A stretch of DNA of 64,000 nt, taken from contig OY755171.1 in NCBI GenBank assembly GCA_963576735.1, forward strand, positions 6,200,001-6,264,000, in the 5' to 3' direction. Below are positions 1-10,430 of the stretch, in pieces; within the stretch, counting starts at the first letter, position 1, and each line of letters starts with the position of its first letter. The position numbers and the translations under genes are program-made. Origin of the DNA: Bedellia somnulentella. Lineage: Eukaryota; Arthropoda; Insecta; Lepidoptera; Bedelliidae. Under the pieces are notes generated by a model. It searched no databases. It saw only the letters and a list, made by a program, of their open reading frames with translations, and was not told where the DNA came from.

Positions 1-734
1 TACTATAAAATTATTAATACTAACTACCTCCACAAATTTTTTTTTTAAGTTACATTTGCGTTTAATATTTGTACATAGCAAATATTAAACGCAAATGTAA
101 CTTAAAAAAATTTTGTGAAGGTAGTTAGTATTAATAATTTTATAGTACTGTATAATGACAAATAACACCTCAGTCTTCCCGTGACCATGATAACTGAAAA
201 GTTTTCGAAACGTCGGGCTATTAAAAATAATGTAATAACACGCGATTAAAATATCCGAAAATCAATAGTTGTTTCAATTATAATGTGCAATCGTGAAAAT
301 CTTAGAAAATACTAATATTGATTTTATTATAAAAACCGGTTTCATAATTTAAGAACATTTGTCATTATACAGTACTATAAAATTATTAATACTAACTACC
401 TTCACAAATTTTTTTTTTAAGTTACATTTGCGTTTAATATTTGTACATAGCAAATATTAAACGCAAATGTAACTTAAAAAATTTTTGTGAAGGTAGTTAG
501 TATTAATAATTTTATAGTACTGTATAATGACAAATAACACCTCAGTCTTCCCGTGACCATGATAACTGAAAAGTTTTCGAAACGTCGGGCTATTAAAAAT
601 AATGTAATAACACGCGATTAAAATATCCGAAAATCAATAGTTGTTTCAATTATAATGTGCAATCGTGAAAATCTTAGAAAATACTAATATTGATTTTACT
701 ATAAAAACCGGTTTCATAATTTAAGAACATTTAA
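1..734. repeat. Tandemly duplicated foldback repeat, 372-base unit
   Basis: Two copies lie head to tail (1-372 and 373-about 734), nearly identical. Each starts with an almost perfect inverted repeat (1-147; 373-519) of about 70-base arms around a loop TACATAG, followed by about 225 bases containing the motifs AACGTCGGGC and ACACGCGATT. The array may extend left of the window. Related sequence occurs at 17340-17760. Confidence 0.9.
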
Positions 735-870
735 GCAAAAAACTAGACAAATCAATCTATTTGTAAATACATTCAAAAAAGCAGAAATCTAATCATAGTC
801 ATCATAAATCATTCATTACATATGCAGATACAGTCAATAATATATACTTATAAATGAATTTGTTTTTTCT

Positions 871-1114
871 GCTGTGTAGTGTCGGCTTAGAATAACACTA
901 CCCCATTTCTGCCGGTGGGTGTACGTAAAAGGCGACTAACGGTATTGGGGATTTTAAGGGATTTTTGGGCGATGCGGTTGGAGACCCATCACCAACAACC
1001 TTTATTTTGCCATCTCTTCCCCACTCAATTTTCCATAAGTGGCTGAGGAACTTCTAGTTCCTTAGCTCTGGCTACCCCTTCTTAGGATTTATAGCCGTGA
1101 GTATATGTATGTAT
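871..1114 (+). repeat. S2 SINE-like repeat, full length
   Basis: It begins with GTGTAGTGTCGGCTTAG and ends with GCCGTGAGTATATG plus TATG repeats. It is flanked by a direct repeat ATGAATTTGTTTTT at 854-867 and 1115-1128, taken as the target-site duplication. Internal GGTTGGAGACCC resembles a Pol III B box. Confidence 0.85.
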
Positions 1115-1128
1115 ATGAATTTGTTTTT

Positions 1129-2162
1129 CAATACCAAGTTTGTTTAAAATTAGCGTTTGATTTCTCTTATTCTGTAATTTAGTTTAATATGTTTATTGGT
1201 ATTAGGAATAGTTTATAATTAAAAGACAACTTCAGAATGTATGTAATAAATAATAATATAATCATGCACTAGTCTATTTCCTAAGAGAGTAATAATTGGA
1301 CTTAGTTAAGCTGAAAGGACTCAACTTACAGTTTTGCCAAAATTGAGTTAAGTATGGTATTGCAGAGGGTTGAATCTATAAATTAGTGAAAACTCTACTT
1401 ATAAGAGGTGCACACAAACTGTTTATTTGAAACACACACACACAAAATGAAAAAAAACTCTATTTCAAACTTCAAACACTCATATCTTGAAATCTACTTT
1501 TTGTGGTTTGAGTTCTAATTGCTTAACTACATCCAATTGTAACCAATAAATACTGTGATCATGGCCATTTCATATTAAGACTCAAGAAACTAAACATCAA
1601 GTGACATTGTGGCCTAGCCATGTGAACGCCCGACCCAGGATTTGAACCCACGTCTGGCTGCATGATAGGCAGGTTCAACTCGCTGAGCTAACATGGTTGC
1701 CTTTCTATGTTGTTGTTCATTTGAAGAATAGTGCCTAAAATTCAGTTCTAAAAGAAACACAATGCAAAGGCTAAATGCCTCTGTGCTGGCTTCCCCATCA
1801 ATGACCAAAACCCTATCAAAATGGAAAGCTTGATAATAACATAATATTAATTTATGCACTTATCTAAAATAAAAGGGTATTTCTCTTAAAGCCTTAAATT
1901 AAGAATGCCTTTCTTTTTCATAAAATTAAAAGTAGAAAACCCTTTCAATAGGGCATTCTGCAAGGGTATCTTTAATGAAAGAAATGTAAAAATGAGGTTC
2001 TTCAAAACTCCTAGGTTAAAATATAAGAAGGCAAAAGAATGTGAAGCCTGCAATCATGAACATACTAAATTCAAATTATCTGTACTTGCATGCTATTCTA
2101 TATCCACTGAATAGTTTTTGAGAACTAAGGTAGAATAAAATAAAATTCTAGCTGCATATTAC
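1129..2162. other. AT-rich stretch, Cyb5r intron (inferred)
   Basis: No exon recognised. It holds a short CA tract near 1432-1444 and a tRNA-like SINE head remnant on the minus strand at 1615-1700 (B-box-like sequence at about 1641-1652). The open frame on the plus strand at 1905-2114 has no recognisable domain. Confidence 0.5.
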
Positions 2163-2373
2163 CTAATACATGTTCTGATGACGGCAATCCAAGGCGGAAC
2201 CTTCTTGTATCATGATTAATCTCTTCTTTTTCTATCAGAGGCAGTGCATACTTCTTGTTTGCATCAACAAGTGTAATGAGTTTCTTGCTTTTTGGTTTCT
2301 TGAACCACAAGCAGTTAACTAAAACCGTGGTTAGAACAACTGCTGTTCCAGCACCAATCAATATCGGTAGCAC
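2163..2373 (-). CDS. Cyb5r: Cyb5r exon 2: membrane anchor and start of FAD domain
   Basis: Exon of 211 bases with acceptor CAG at 2374-2376 and donor GT at 2161-2162. It begins in phase 0 with GTG (Val) and ends in phase 1. It encodes VLPILIGAGTAVVLTTV and then a Lys-rich flank, so both first exons yield a membrane-anchored protein. I see no further Cyb5r exon between 1 and 2160. Confidence 0.85.
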
Positions 2374-3654
2374 CTGCAATTATTAGTAATTGAAGTTAAT
2401 ACGTGTAATTATACTACTGTAAATGTACTAATTGAGATATCAGACACTGTAACAAGCTTGTCTCATAATTGCTTCCATTCATTACATTTCTTATTGGGAC
2501 ATAAGATTGGTCTTACCAATAAGGTTGTCACAGACAAATAAGAAACAGTGGAATAGCTGTTATGTTTAAATCCCTTATACTGTTCTTGCATTCAATTTCA
2601 TAACATTACTTAAGAAAAATTTTAATATATATAGTTCTCTTGTGCTTAAAAGATAAGTACCATTGATTATGAGAATGAATTTGGTTTGCCACTTTAAGAA
2701 GAAAAATTGTTAAAATGGACAATTTAATCTGAGGGTAAGACAACATTCTGTGAAAATATTAAATGTTTTAAAAAACATATTTATAGTAGCATGAACAGCA
2801 GAGCTTATTAGTTATATAATACAACATTGAATTCAAATGGTTATATTCTTACACTCAATTGCCTAACATTTTTAGGTTATCTTATCAGCTGATAAGAAAC
2901 TTGAAAGGTTAAACATACCGATGGTTTTTGAAAAATCTCTTGGATTGCAAATTGTAAGTTATCCATCACAAACACACGCTAGATATTTAAGTTTCAAGGG
3001 AGAAAACTTTTAACAAGTAAATTACAGCACAGCACAACACTACATTTACAATTTAGGACAAGCAGGCACAAACGCAACGGCACAAACAAGAGGCACGATG
3101 ACTTTGGAGCAAATGAGCTAATACATACAATCACATAAGTAAATGAAATAACGATTATGTACGTATGGTGGGAAGCAATTAATTTTGATGACCTTTATGC
3201 GCCGTCATTATCTTAAGAATAATACTGGTTTGGAACCACTAAATCGGTAATATTATACAATACGCACTCGATGATGCATGACTTAACATTTTATTATGGT
3301 AATTAAATAAAATACAAACTAACCATGACAGAACTGAAACAAATAAGTGTTCAAATAAAAATGATATCGAATACTTACACCAATTTTATCATTTATGAAA
3401 AATATGTAATCTTTAATAAATTGATTGATAACGATAATACTGTAATAGATGATCAACTAACAGCAGTACCAGTACCTAACCATAAACTAGCCAAAGAATA
3501 ATAAAAACTACGACGAGGAAAAAATACACTTGCCGGCTACTACCGATCGGACATTATAGTTATAGGAGAGAATAAAACAACAGAAAATTGAACACAACAT
3601 TGATAATGATGAAAACAGAATACTTACATAAGGCGATTTCGTATCAAAACCCAT
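2163..3654 (-). CDS. Cyb5r: NADH-cytochrome b5 reductase, 5' part (N-terminal exons only)
   Basis: This is the start of a CYB5R-type flavoprotein, which transfers electrons from NADH through FAD to cytochrome b5 and supports lipid desaturation and P450 reactions at the ER or outer mitochondrial membrane. Visible coding: first exon 3628-3654 (or alternative 2919-2966) joined to exon 2163-2373. Exon 2 encodes a hydrophobic anchor of about 24 residues, a basic KKPKSKK stop-transfer stretch, then LITLVDANKKYALPLIEKEE and NHDTRRFRLGLPSSEHVLG, which matches my knowledge of the CYB5R family start of the FAD domain. The FAD RxYT and NADH-binding motifs are not in the window and must lie left of base 1. 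Exon 2 ends in phase 1 at a GT donor (2161-2162). Splice sites were read by eye. Family call is solid; the paralogue (CYB5R2 or CYB5R3 type) is not resolved. Confidence 0.85.
2919..2966 (-). CDS. Cyb5r: Cyb5r alternative first coding exon (MDNLQFAIQ form)
   Basis: ATG at 2966 opens 16 codons (MDNLQFAIQEIFQKPS) that run directly into a GTATGT donor in phase 0. This is exactly the phase needed by exon 2, which starts with GTG. It lies about 660 bases downstream of the other first exon. Predicted isoform: a longer cytosolic N-terminal tail ahead of the anchor. Support is from sequence only (ATG, open frame, donor, phase). Confidence 0.6.
3628..3654 (-). CDS. Cyb5r: Cyb5r first coding exon (MGFDTKSPY form)
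   Basis: ATG at 3654 opens nine codons, MGFDTKSPY, ending at a strong GTAAGTA donor in phase 0, compatible with exon 2. An MG start could in principle be N-myristoylated, as in mammalian CYB5R3, but this is inference. The region upstream to about 3900 is CG-richer than its surroundings and is the likely 5'UTR and promoter. Confidence 0.7.
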
Positions 3655-3960
3655 TTTATCTTAAATAAAATAGGCAATGACTTAACTTATCTTGAAACAA
3701 TGTACTATTATTTTCCTTTCTTTTGGATGTTTACCAATGCTAGTTGACTTAGCTAACAGAAACAGAAAACCGAACCGAATCGATGCCTGGCTAGTTCGAA
3801 ACTCTCATTTATTCTATTCTTATTATTTTACAACTCCACTCCACTCACTTCACTAGTCGAGTAGTCGAGCGAGTTTTCAACGTGCGATTATTTCGACTCG
3901 ATACCTTTCTCTAATGTAAGTTTCTTGAATGAAATGAACCCTCGCCCTCGCCTCGGTTGC
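3655..3960 (-). promoter_or_regulatory. Putative 5'UTR and promoter region of Cyb5r
   Basis: This stretch lies upstream of the MGFDTKSPY start. It contains many CpG steps (around 3855-3905 and 3950-3965), unlike the surrounding AT-rich DNA, and no recognised repeat. No clear TATA box was found. The exact transcription start cannot be set from sequence alone. Confidence 0.25.
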
Positions 3961-4261
3961 TGTGGCAGATTTGGCTTTGGTTGAAGTGAAGCGCGGATGA
4001 TTTATTTTTGTTTCTTAGTTCATTTCGTTTACAGTGAGTGAAAAACTGTTCTAAAAATATAATACAATGGAGTCGACTGAACAAATGAAATTATTTTTAG
4101 GTTACAATACAGCCATAATAAAATAAAGGTTACTTATTTGTAATGCCATTAATTCCATATTCAATTTAACTTAAATACATGAAAAAAAATCTTTTAAGAA
4201 TAGCGTAGTATAAATTCTACTTCGTGTGCATGCTTGCTTGTGTGTAAGCTATATATACCTA

Positions 4262-5029
4262 AAGAGCTTATTCCACTTGTCTGAATTCAGACGTCTGAAT
4301 AATTCAGTGGAATAACATTCTGAACGCTAGGCTTCTGAAAATCGGTGCAAGTTTGGCTCCTAGCTGACTCAGACGCATCAGGATCAGTCACTTCACTACT
4401 TCAGTTCAGTTCAGTGGCCTCGCGCTCGTCACTGCCACTGCGAGAGGACGTGCTAAAATTCTACTTGCCTATGATTGCAATTTACGTAAACAAAAATAAA
4501 TGAAAATAAATTAAATGTATTTATATATATGCTTACGCTATTACATTCCATTGGGGTAGGCAGATACGTTTAATTGCATACATATACTCACTTCATTATT
4601 TCCCATTGGGGCAGGCAGAAACTACCGATCGCCATTTCGTACGATCCCGGCAAACTTTTCGAGCTTCATCTACATTCATAAATATTATCATATATACTTT
4701 CCTTTTTATATCATTGCAGAGTGTCCGCTTATTTAATATTTTAACGTAAAAATATTTGGAAGAGGTTGGGTATATGAATAGGATATATGGAAGTATAGTA
4801 GCGAAAGGGATATATAGACGCAATGTGTCGTCAGTATTGAATGAGAGTTGGATAGTTCATAAGAGATTCCCATAGAGAGCGTTTTAAAAAAAAGCGATTG
4901 CTATCGTCGCGCTCTATCCTATGATTCAGTAACTGAATTTTTTCGTAGTGGAAAAACAAGTATCTGAATTCAGTAGCCGCGTAGGACGTCTGAATTCAGT
5001 ATCGATTCAGTCTAGTGGAATAAGCTCTT
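4262..5029. mobile_element. DNA-transposon MITE with 16-base inverted ends and TA target
   Basis: The ends AAGAGCTTATTCCACT (4262-4277) and its complement (5014-5029) are flanked by TA on both sides. Several CTGAATTCAG palindromes occur near both ends. No transposase is present. The TA target suggests the Tc1/mariner superfamily, though this is tentative. A LINE-R 3' end is nested inside. Confidence 0.75.
4560..4830 (-). mobile_element. LINE-R 3'-end fragment nested in MITE
   Basis: On the minus strand this reads the C-terminal DVDEARKVCRDRTKWRSVVS of LINE-R and its 3' tail (ACTCAC... in plus sense). It is 5' truncated and decayed. Confidence 0.75.
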
Positions 5030-5031
5030 TA

Positions 5032-6300
5032 TCGTGTTATCGAATTGCGATAGACGGATAATGTGGAATGATGCCGACTGCCATATCAGAACTTTAAACA
5101 GTTATGATTTTTTTTCGTATGTGCTGGTGGTGTGCACCATGTGAAAAAGAAAAAAGAAAAGAAATCATTTATTCATTGCCTTAGGGAACAATGAAACATT
5201 TCAATTAGAACAAAATAACAAAAAACAAAACAAAAAAATATAATTAATAAAACATTTAGAGACACTAGAGAGAATTAAAGTCCCCTCAAAGGCGAAGAAA
5301 AGGTTGCTGACTCAGCATTTATTAAAGGCATAGCCTTTAAAACTGATTTTCAGTCAGAACCGTTGTGTCACGCCACGGACCTGAGCAAAAAGTATATATG
5401 AATAATAAATCATAATACTACTATAACTATAAATAATACTTAAATATATAAATTTACATAGCATAACCTTAAGATATATTATTACAAAATATAAATATAT
5501 AAAACTAACGATTAGAGAAAATACTTAGACGTACGATAAAACGATAAAGTAAATCAGAATAAATTTACACTACATAAAATTTAATCATTAATACAACCGT
5601 CACATAAAATTACTTATTAGTGTGCTGGATTGTATTGGAAAAGATTTTCTGCAGCGTCAATAAATGTCTCCTAAGCATCACTTAAAAGACAATCTACCTG
5701 CTGCAGATTTTATTGGTGGGGGGAGGTCGTTCCAGTCCGGTGGGTGGGCAACAGTTACCTGATCTTATAATGTTGCGACTGATTTGACCATGTTAACTTT
5801 TTAAACAAATAAGAGGGCATCTCATTATTTACTACACCAAACAGAAGCGATCGCGATGTGCGGTTAATGATAGATCTGATGGTTTTGGTGGACGGTAAGC
5901 AACTTATGTAAGCTCTTCAATTTCTCAAAAACTGCCAACCCTCAACAACCTGCGTTGAAATATAGTTGTAAAACTAGCTTCCACCCGCAGCTTCACATGC
6001 GTGGATTTCGGACCACAAAATAGAGAGGTGTTTAAATTTCTCGGGCTTATTTTTTATGCGTGGCTTGGTTTTTAGGTGGTATGCAGGTGGTTATATTGTC
6101 TGGTCAGGGTCTGACGATAGTGTACTGGTGAAATCAAAAGAACTCCTTTTTTTATTTGGTCTATAAACTAAATAACATTTTAGCTTGAAAATAAACAAAA
6201 TGCGTTATAAACGGATATAACTGAAATCCTACTAAGAGTAGACACAGTATGCCTTTATGAACTGGAATTGAATGAGCTACAACTTAACTTAATTGTAACA
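5032..6300. other. Gene-free stretch, probable decayed repeats
   Basis: No credible exon found. It contains an A-rich stretch (5145-5250), a segment beginning GTCCCCTCAAAGGCGAAG, and GTTCCAGTCCGGTGGG near 5731. These look like old LINE or DNA-element remnants, but I cannot classify them. Confidence 0.4.
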
Positions 6301-6551
6301 TACATACATTACATACATATACTCACGGCTATAAATCCCTTAACGGGGTAGCCAGAGCTTTGGATTGATAAATTCCTCAGCCACTTTTGGAAGTTGATTG
6401 GGGAAAAGATGATAATAATAAACGTTTTTGGTGATGGGTCTCCAACCACATCGCCCAAAAATCACTTAAAAAGCCCTATATCCTTAGCCGCCTCTTACGA
6501 TCACCCACGGGTAGAAATGGGGTAGTGCTATTCTAAGCCGACACTACACGG
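6301..6551 (-). repeat. S2 SINE-like repeat
   Basis: Minus-strand copy with a CATACATA tail at its left end and CCGACACTACAC at its right end. Imperfect flanking repeats (TAATTGTAACAT and TAACTGTAACAT) look like a target-site duplication. Confidence 0.8.
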
Positions 6552-6627
6552 CATTAACTGTAACATTAACCAAAAAACATAATTAATTTTTTGAACTTAA
6601 CTCATAGTTTCCAAGACAGGTAAATAT

Positions 6628-6840
6628 TTCCTATCCGACTTAGCTTAGGTACACTCCTTTTCGCCGCCAGGGCGGCCTTCAGCCGCCCGGCACACAAGTT
6701 ATGGTGACGCCGCACAGGCCGCAGGGCCAGCAGCACCGAACCGGTGGGGTTTTAGTCGGTAAAAGTCCGACATACGAGATACGAGAGAGCGACGGGGGAT
6801 CCTATGAGGATTTCCCCACCGGTAAACAAAAAAAAAAAAA
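6628..6840 (+). mobile_element. 5'-truncated poly(A) retroelement
   Basis: A GC-rich 213-base insert ends in an A-run (6828-6840) and is flanked by the exact 12-base repeat ACAGGTAAATAT at 6616-6627 and 6841-6852. It looks like a LINE 3'UTR fragment inserted by target-primed reverse transcription; the family was not identified. Confidence 0.75.
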
Positions 6841-6992
6841 ACAGGTAAATATCTAGGAATAACCCTTGATGATAAACTGAGCTGGAAACCTGACGTACAT
6901 AACACAATCAAAAATGCTGCCGCTATGCTATGGTAGTGCAGCATAGTACGAGGGGCATGCCAAAAGAAACTAGATACTTAAACTTATAAAAT

Positions 6993-8056
6993 TTATTCTT
7001 TATTACAAGTATCGATCTTTTCAAAGTATTCACCCTGAGCACGTATACGTCTGAACCAATAGGAAAATACCTGTGACGACTCTTCTTTAGATACCTCAGA
7101 AATTTCGAAATTATAGGCAACCAGCGCATCTTCTTTGCTTTCAAACCTCTTCCCCTTTAGTTTTTCTTTGATTTTTGGAAACAAGTAACAATCACAAGGC
7201 TTTAGGTCAGGGGAATATGGCGGGTGAGAGAGAATTGACACATTTTTCGTGTTGAAAAAGTCTAGTGTTCTGGCAGACGTGTGCGGCGCCGTATTGTCGT
7301 GGTGCCAGAGAAGGTGCCGGATTCCTGACTTCGGTCGCTTGTCACAGCAAGCTGATATTTCTATTGGAGCACAAACTGTCACATACCATTCGGAGTTCAC
7401 CGTTCTTGCATTCTCTAGAACAACAGTAGCAATGTGACCCGTTTTGCAGAAAAACGAGGCGACCATTTGTTTCTGTGTGCTTTGTGCACGGCGACATTTC
7501 GTTGGAGTTGGCTCGTCTTCAAAGCACCATACAGTCGACTGTCGCTTTGATTCGGGATCATAGTTATATAGCCATGTTTTGTCACCAGTCAGTATATCAT
7601 ATACGTTTTTTTTCTCGCCTCCGTTGCATTTATCTACCATGAATAGGCACCAATCCACCCGACGGTCTTTCTGCTCATCGGTAAGTTTGTGCGGCACCCA
7701 TCTCGAACAACGTTTACGGAGAGAGGTGGTCGTGAATTATGGTTTACATTGCTTCTGATCCAATTCCTAGTTCTCGCTCTAGCTCTACATATATAACTCG
7801 TCGGTTTTCGCGAATAAGTTTTTCGACTGCACGAACGTTTTCTTGCGTGACCGCGGTTGGCGGCTGTCCTGTCTTCGCTTCATCTTCGAGACATCCCCGT
7901 CCTCTTTTAAATTCAGCAAACCAATTGAATATTGTTGCTCGGGAACAAGCAGACTCACCAAAAGTAGAAGCCAAAAGTTCAAAATATTCTTGAGGCTTTA
8001 AACCTTTTTAAAGACATAATAAATCATAGCGCGAAAATCACGTCGACTGAGCTCCA
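6993..8056 (-). pseudogene. Mariner DD34D transposase (broken)
   Basis: The frame begins MELSRRDF (ATG near 8056) with the HTH region (FGESACSRATIFNWFAEFK). It then carries PHKLTDEQKDRRVDW, TGDKTW with the first catalytic Asp, HHDNTAPH with the second, and SPDLKPCD with the third. The spacing is 34 residues between the second and third Asp. Damage: a frame break after about 20 residues, and a stop just after ELGIGSEAM, where copy 2 has CAA (Gln). The usual TGDETW has become TGDKTW. It is not functional. Confidence 0.9.
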
Positions 8057-8141
8057 TTGTTGCAAGTGAATTCCCACCAGATTCTCGGAAAAATTATGCT
8101 CATTCAAATAAAAAATAAATAAAAGAAGTGTGTTCTATATC

Positions 8142-8260
8142 TAAGTGGGTACTCTGAACACCAGATGACAAAGTCACGTGATGTTCAGAAGTATTAGTAC
8201 CTCTGCCAACCCCTTCGGGGATATGCGGCGTGAACGTTTATGCTTTATGCTTATGCTTTA
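8142..8260 (+). mobile_element. 5'-truncated S1 SINE nested in mariner
   Basis: The 3' third of S1 (GTGGGTACTCTGAACACC to CGTGAACGTTTATG) with a TTATGCT-type tail. It is flanked by the exact duplication TGTTCTATATC at 8131-8141 and 8261-8271. Confidence 0.88.
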
Positions 8261-9550
8261 TGTTCTATATCAAATATGTCACTAAAAAACCAGCCTATAA
8301 GATGGTGTATAGCTTGCCAGTGTCAATTAAATGAGAAAAGAGTATGTTACTTCTTTTGGCATGCCTCTCGTATTAGGTAGGAACTGGGGACTAAAACCTA
8401 GGATCGAACACTGGCTTTATACCCTACGGCACATTAGTGTAGTCGCCGAGAACCAAATTAATAACAGCCAAAAATAACCTAATAAAGCAAAGGCTTGCTT
8501 GCTTGGCCACTATGGGCTGTATGAGAACCACAACGACGATGACGGCGACTCTTCAAGTGTTACTGATTCTGCCGCCCCTACACTTACAGCAATGCAGCGC
8601 TGTCCTCACTCAGTCTGAAAAGGGCAAGGCATTTCAAAAACGACCCCAGAATGCTACACACAAGTTTACACACAGCGGCCTTTCAAAACCAGCCCCTACT
8701 TGCCGCACCTTGTGATAGGATAACTAAAACTATAATACCTAACTACAATTACTATGAACTTATGTAAGTACCACCAAAAAAAAAGTAGTTACTCCAATAC
8801 TAAAGAAGGTGCGTGTACACAGATGCCTCCAAGACCAACCAAGGTACTGGAGCAGGTGTACTCACAAGGCCTCAGTATTAAAATCTACAAAAGCCTAGGC
8901 CACCACAACAAGGTATTCCAAGCAAAAGTCTCTTGGAATAATTTAGGCGGCACTGGCAATTAAAGCCCAAACACTGTCCGATTTGCACATTAGAATCATT
9001 TCGGACAGTACATCTGCGCTACAGAGTCTGGATCGCTGTGAATTCACTTCAGGGCTAATAATGGAGTGCCACCCCTGCCACCCTACTGTTACGCTAATGA
9101 TTTGGACATTTCACAACATAGTTTAGGCGGTCGAGCGATACGGAGCGGAGGGGATGGACTCGCTGTAGGCATTTCAAGGAAACGCTGGATCGCCGAGCCT
9201 TAGAAGTTTGGTTGCTACTTATTTCCAACGACGAAATCTCTGAAAAGTCAAAATCGGTCTTCTAACCTGGAAGCAATATTAAGAAATATTCATAATCATT
9301 ATGGAGGAGTTTAGATGATAATAATAAAGGCATATTTTTTAAAACAGACCAACAAGTTGATAACATCTAAAAATACTGAATTTTTACCGATAATATTCTA
9401 GGTGTTCCTTCCAAATCACTAGGATACTATCATCAGAGACCAAAGTAAAAAAAACGACTAATTGAAAACTTTCTCCATTTTCAGCAGAAGCCACGCGGGC
9501 GAAGCTGCAGTTGGAAACTAGTTTGCTACTATTGTTTCCATTTATCACTA

Positions 9551-9925
9551 CGTAAGCAACCGTGATAGCCCAGTGGGTAGAACACTCGGTTATCGTGCAA
9601 ACGACTAGTGTTCAAATCCTGGGTCGGGCCTACACCAATTTGTCTTTTCTAAAGACATATGTGTGGTTAATTTATCATGGTTGTTAACGGTGAGGGAAAA
9701 CATCGTGAGGAAACCCACATGGCTGAGTTGTACTTAGTCATGTGACAGTGTATTCGTACAAAACGGCGATAGGCCTGCCCCCTATCACGTAAGTACACTG
9801 TCCATGCAAAACGTGGGTACTCTAAACACCTGGTGACAAAGTCACGTGATTTTCAGAAGTATTAGTACCTCTGCCAACCCCTTCGGGGATATTCGGCGTG
9901 AACGTTTATGTTATGTTATATGTAA
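9551..9925 (+). repeat. S1 tRNA-headed SINE, full length
   Basis: It starts with the tRNA-like head (A box TGATAGCCCAGTGGGTAGAA, B box GTTCAAATCCTGGG). It then has the common body (ACACCAATTTGTCTTTTC to GGGATATTCGGCGTG) and a TTATGT tail. Pol III promoter function is inferred from the boxes. Confidence 0.9.
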
Positions 9926-9944
9926 CAAAAAAACAGTTTGTTTT

Positions 9945-10178
9945 ACATACATACATACATACATATACTCACGGCTATAGATCCCTAGAAGGGGTAGCCA
10001 GAGCGACTTTTGGAAAGTTGAATGGGGAAAAGATGGTAAAATAAAGGTTTTTGGTGATGGGTCTCCAACCACATCGCCCAAAAATCCTTTAAAAGCCCCA
10101 ATACCGTTAGTCGCCTCTTACGTTCACCCACCGGAAGAAATGGGGTAGTGCTATTCTAAGCCGACACTACACAGCGTT
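9945..10178 (-). repeat. S2 SINE-like repeat
   Basis: Minus-strand copy with a (CATA)n tail at 9950-9967. TTGTTTTA flanks both sides, consistent with target duplication. Confidence 0.85.
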
Positions 10179-10184
10179 GTTTTA

Positions 10185-10430
10185 GTAATAAATAAAGAAT
10201 AAATAAAGGAAAGAAAAATTTCGACACAGGCGGGAATCGAACCCGCGACCTCGGGTATACGCCCCCGTCAATGGCTGGCAGCCATTGACACGGTAGCTCA
10301 ATTAGAAGAGCGACGAGGGCGTATACCCGAGGTCGCGGGTTCGATTCCCGCCTGTGTCGAATTTTGTCTTTCCTTTATTTATTAGTAACAATCCCCACAT
10401 GAGGTTTTCATGAACAAAAAGATTTAAAAG
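10185..10430. repeat. S4 foldback repeat with two opposed tRNA-like heads
   Basis: 10220-10268 and 10310-10358 are inverted copies around a small hairpin (10269-10285). The plus-strand unit 10286-10358 folds as a tRNA-like cloverleaf: acceptor GACACGG with CCTGTGTC, D arm GCTC/GAGC, T arm GCGGG/CCCGC. Outer AT-rich arms (AATAAATAAAGGAAAG type) also pair. It ends near CACATGAGGTTTTCATG. Confidence 0.8.

Larger units (their letters stand above)
6949..8370 (-). mobile_element. Mariner element, full length (copy 1)
   Basis: 1422 bases between TA dinucleotides (6947-6948, 8371-8372). Inverted ends start CGAGGGGCATGCCAAAAGAA on the left and differ by one base on the right. It carries a minus-strand DD34D transposase, now broken, and a nested SINE at 8142-8260. 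Confidence 0.93.
6595..9110 (+). pseudogene. Jockey-like LINE ORF2 remnant, interrupted
   Basis: Plus-strand reading recovers an ordered set of jockey-family C-terminal pieces. They are GKYLGITLDDKLSWKPDVH (about 6845-6900), GRNWGLKPRIEHWLYTL (about 8375-8425), QRLACLATMGCMRTT then LLILPPLHL (8490-8585), and RNase H-like VYTDASKTNQGTGAGVY (about 8813-8865) with SDSTSALQSL (about 9005-9035). Stops and frameshifts break it. It is split by a poly(A) retroelement (6628-6840) and a mariner (6949-8370). Confidence 0.75.

Noticed and set aside
1905..2114. 69-residue plus-strand open frame beside Cyb5r exon 2
   Set aside because: No recognisable motif and no conserved partner; AT-rich intronic DNA.
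3372..3480. Third possible first exon of Cyb5r before a GTAAGT donor near 3377
   Set aside because: In the phase needed by exon 2 there is no ATG before an upstream stop; it could only be a noncoding exon and has no other support.
10286..10358. tRNA-like cloverleaf in S4 as a real tRNA gene
   Set aside because: The acceptor, D and T arms pair, but the anticodon arm and loop are abnormal. The same unit recurs in repeats at 61589-61665 and, in part, at 13440-13490, so it is a SINE-type head.
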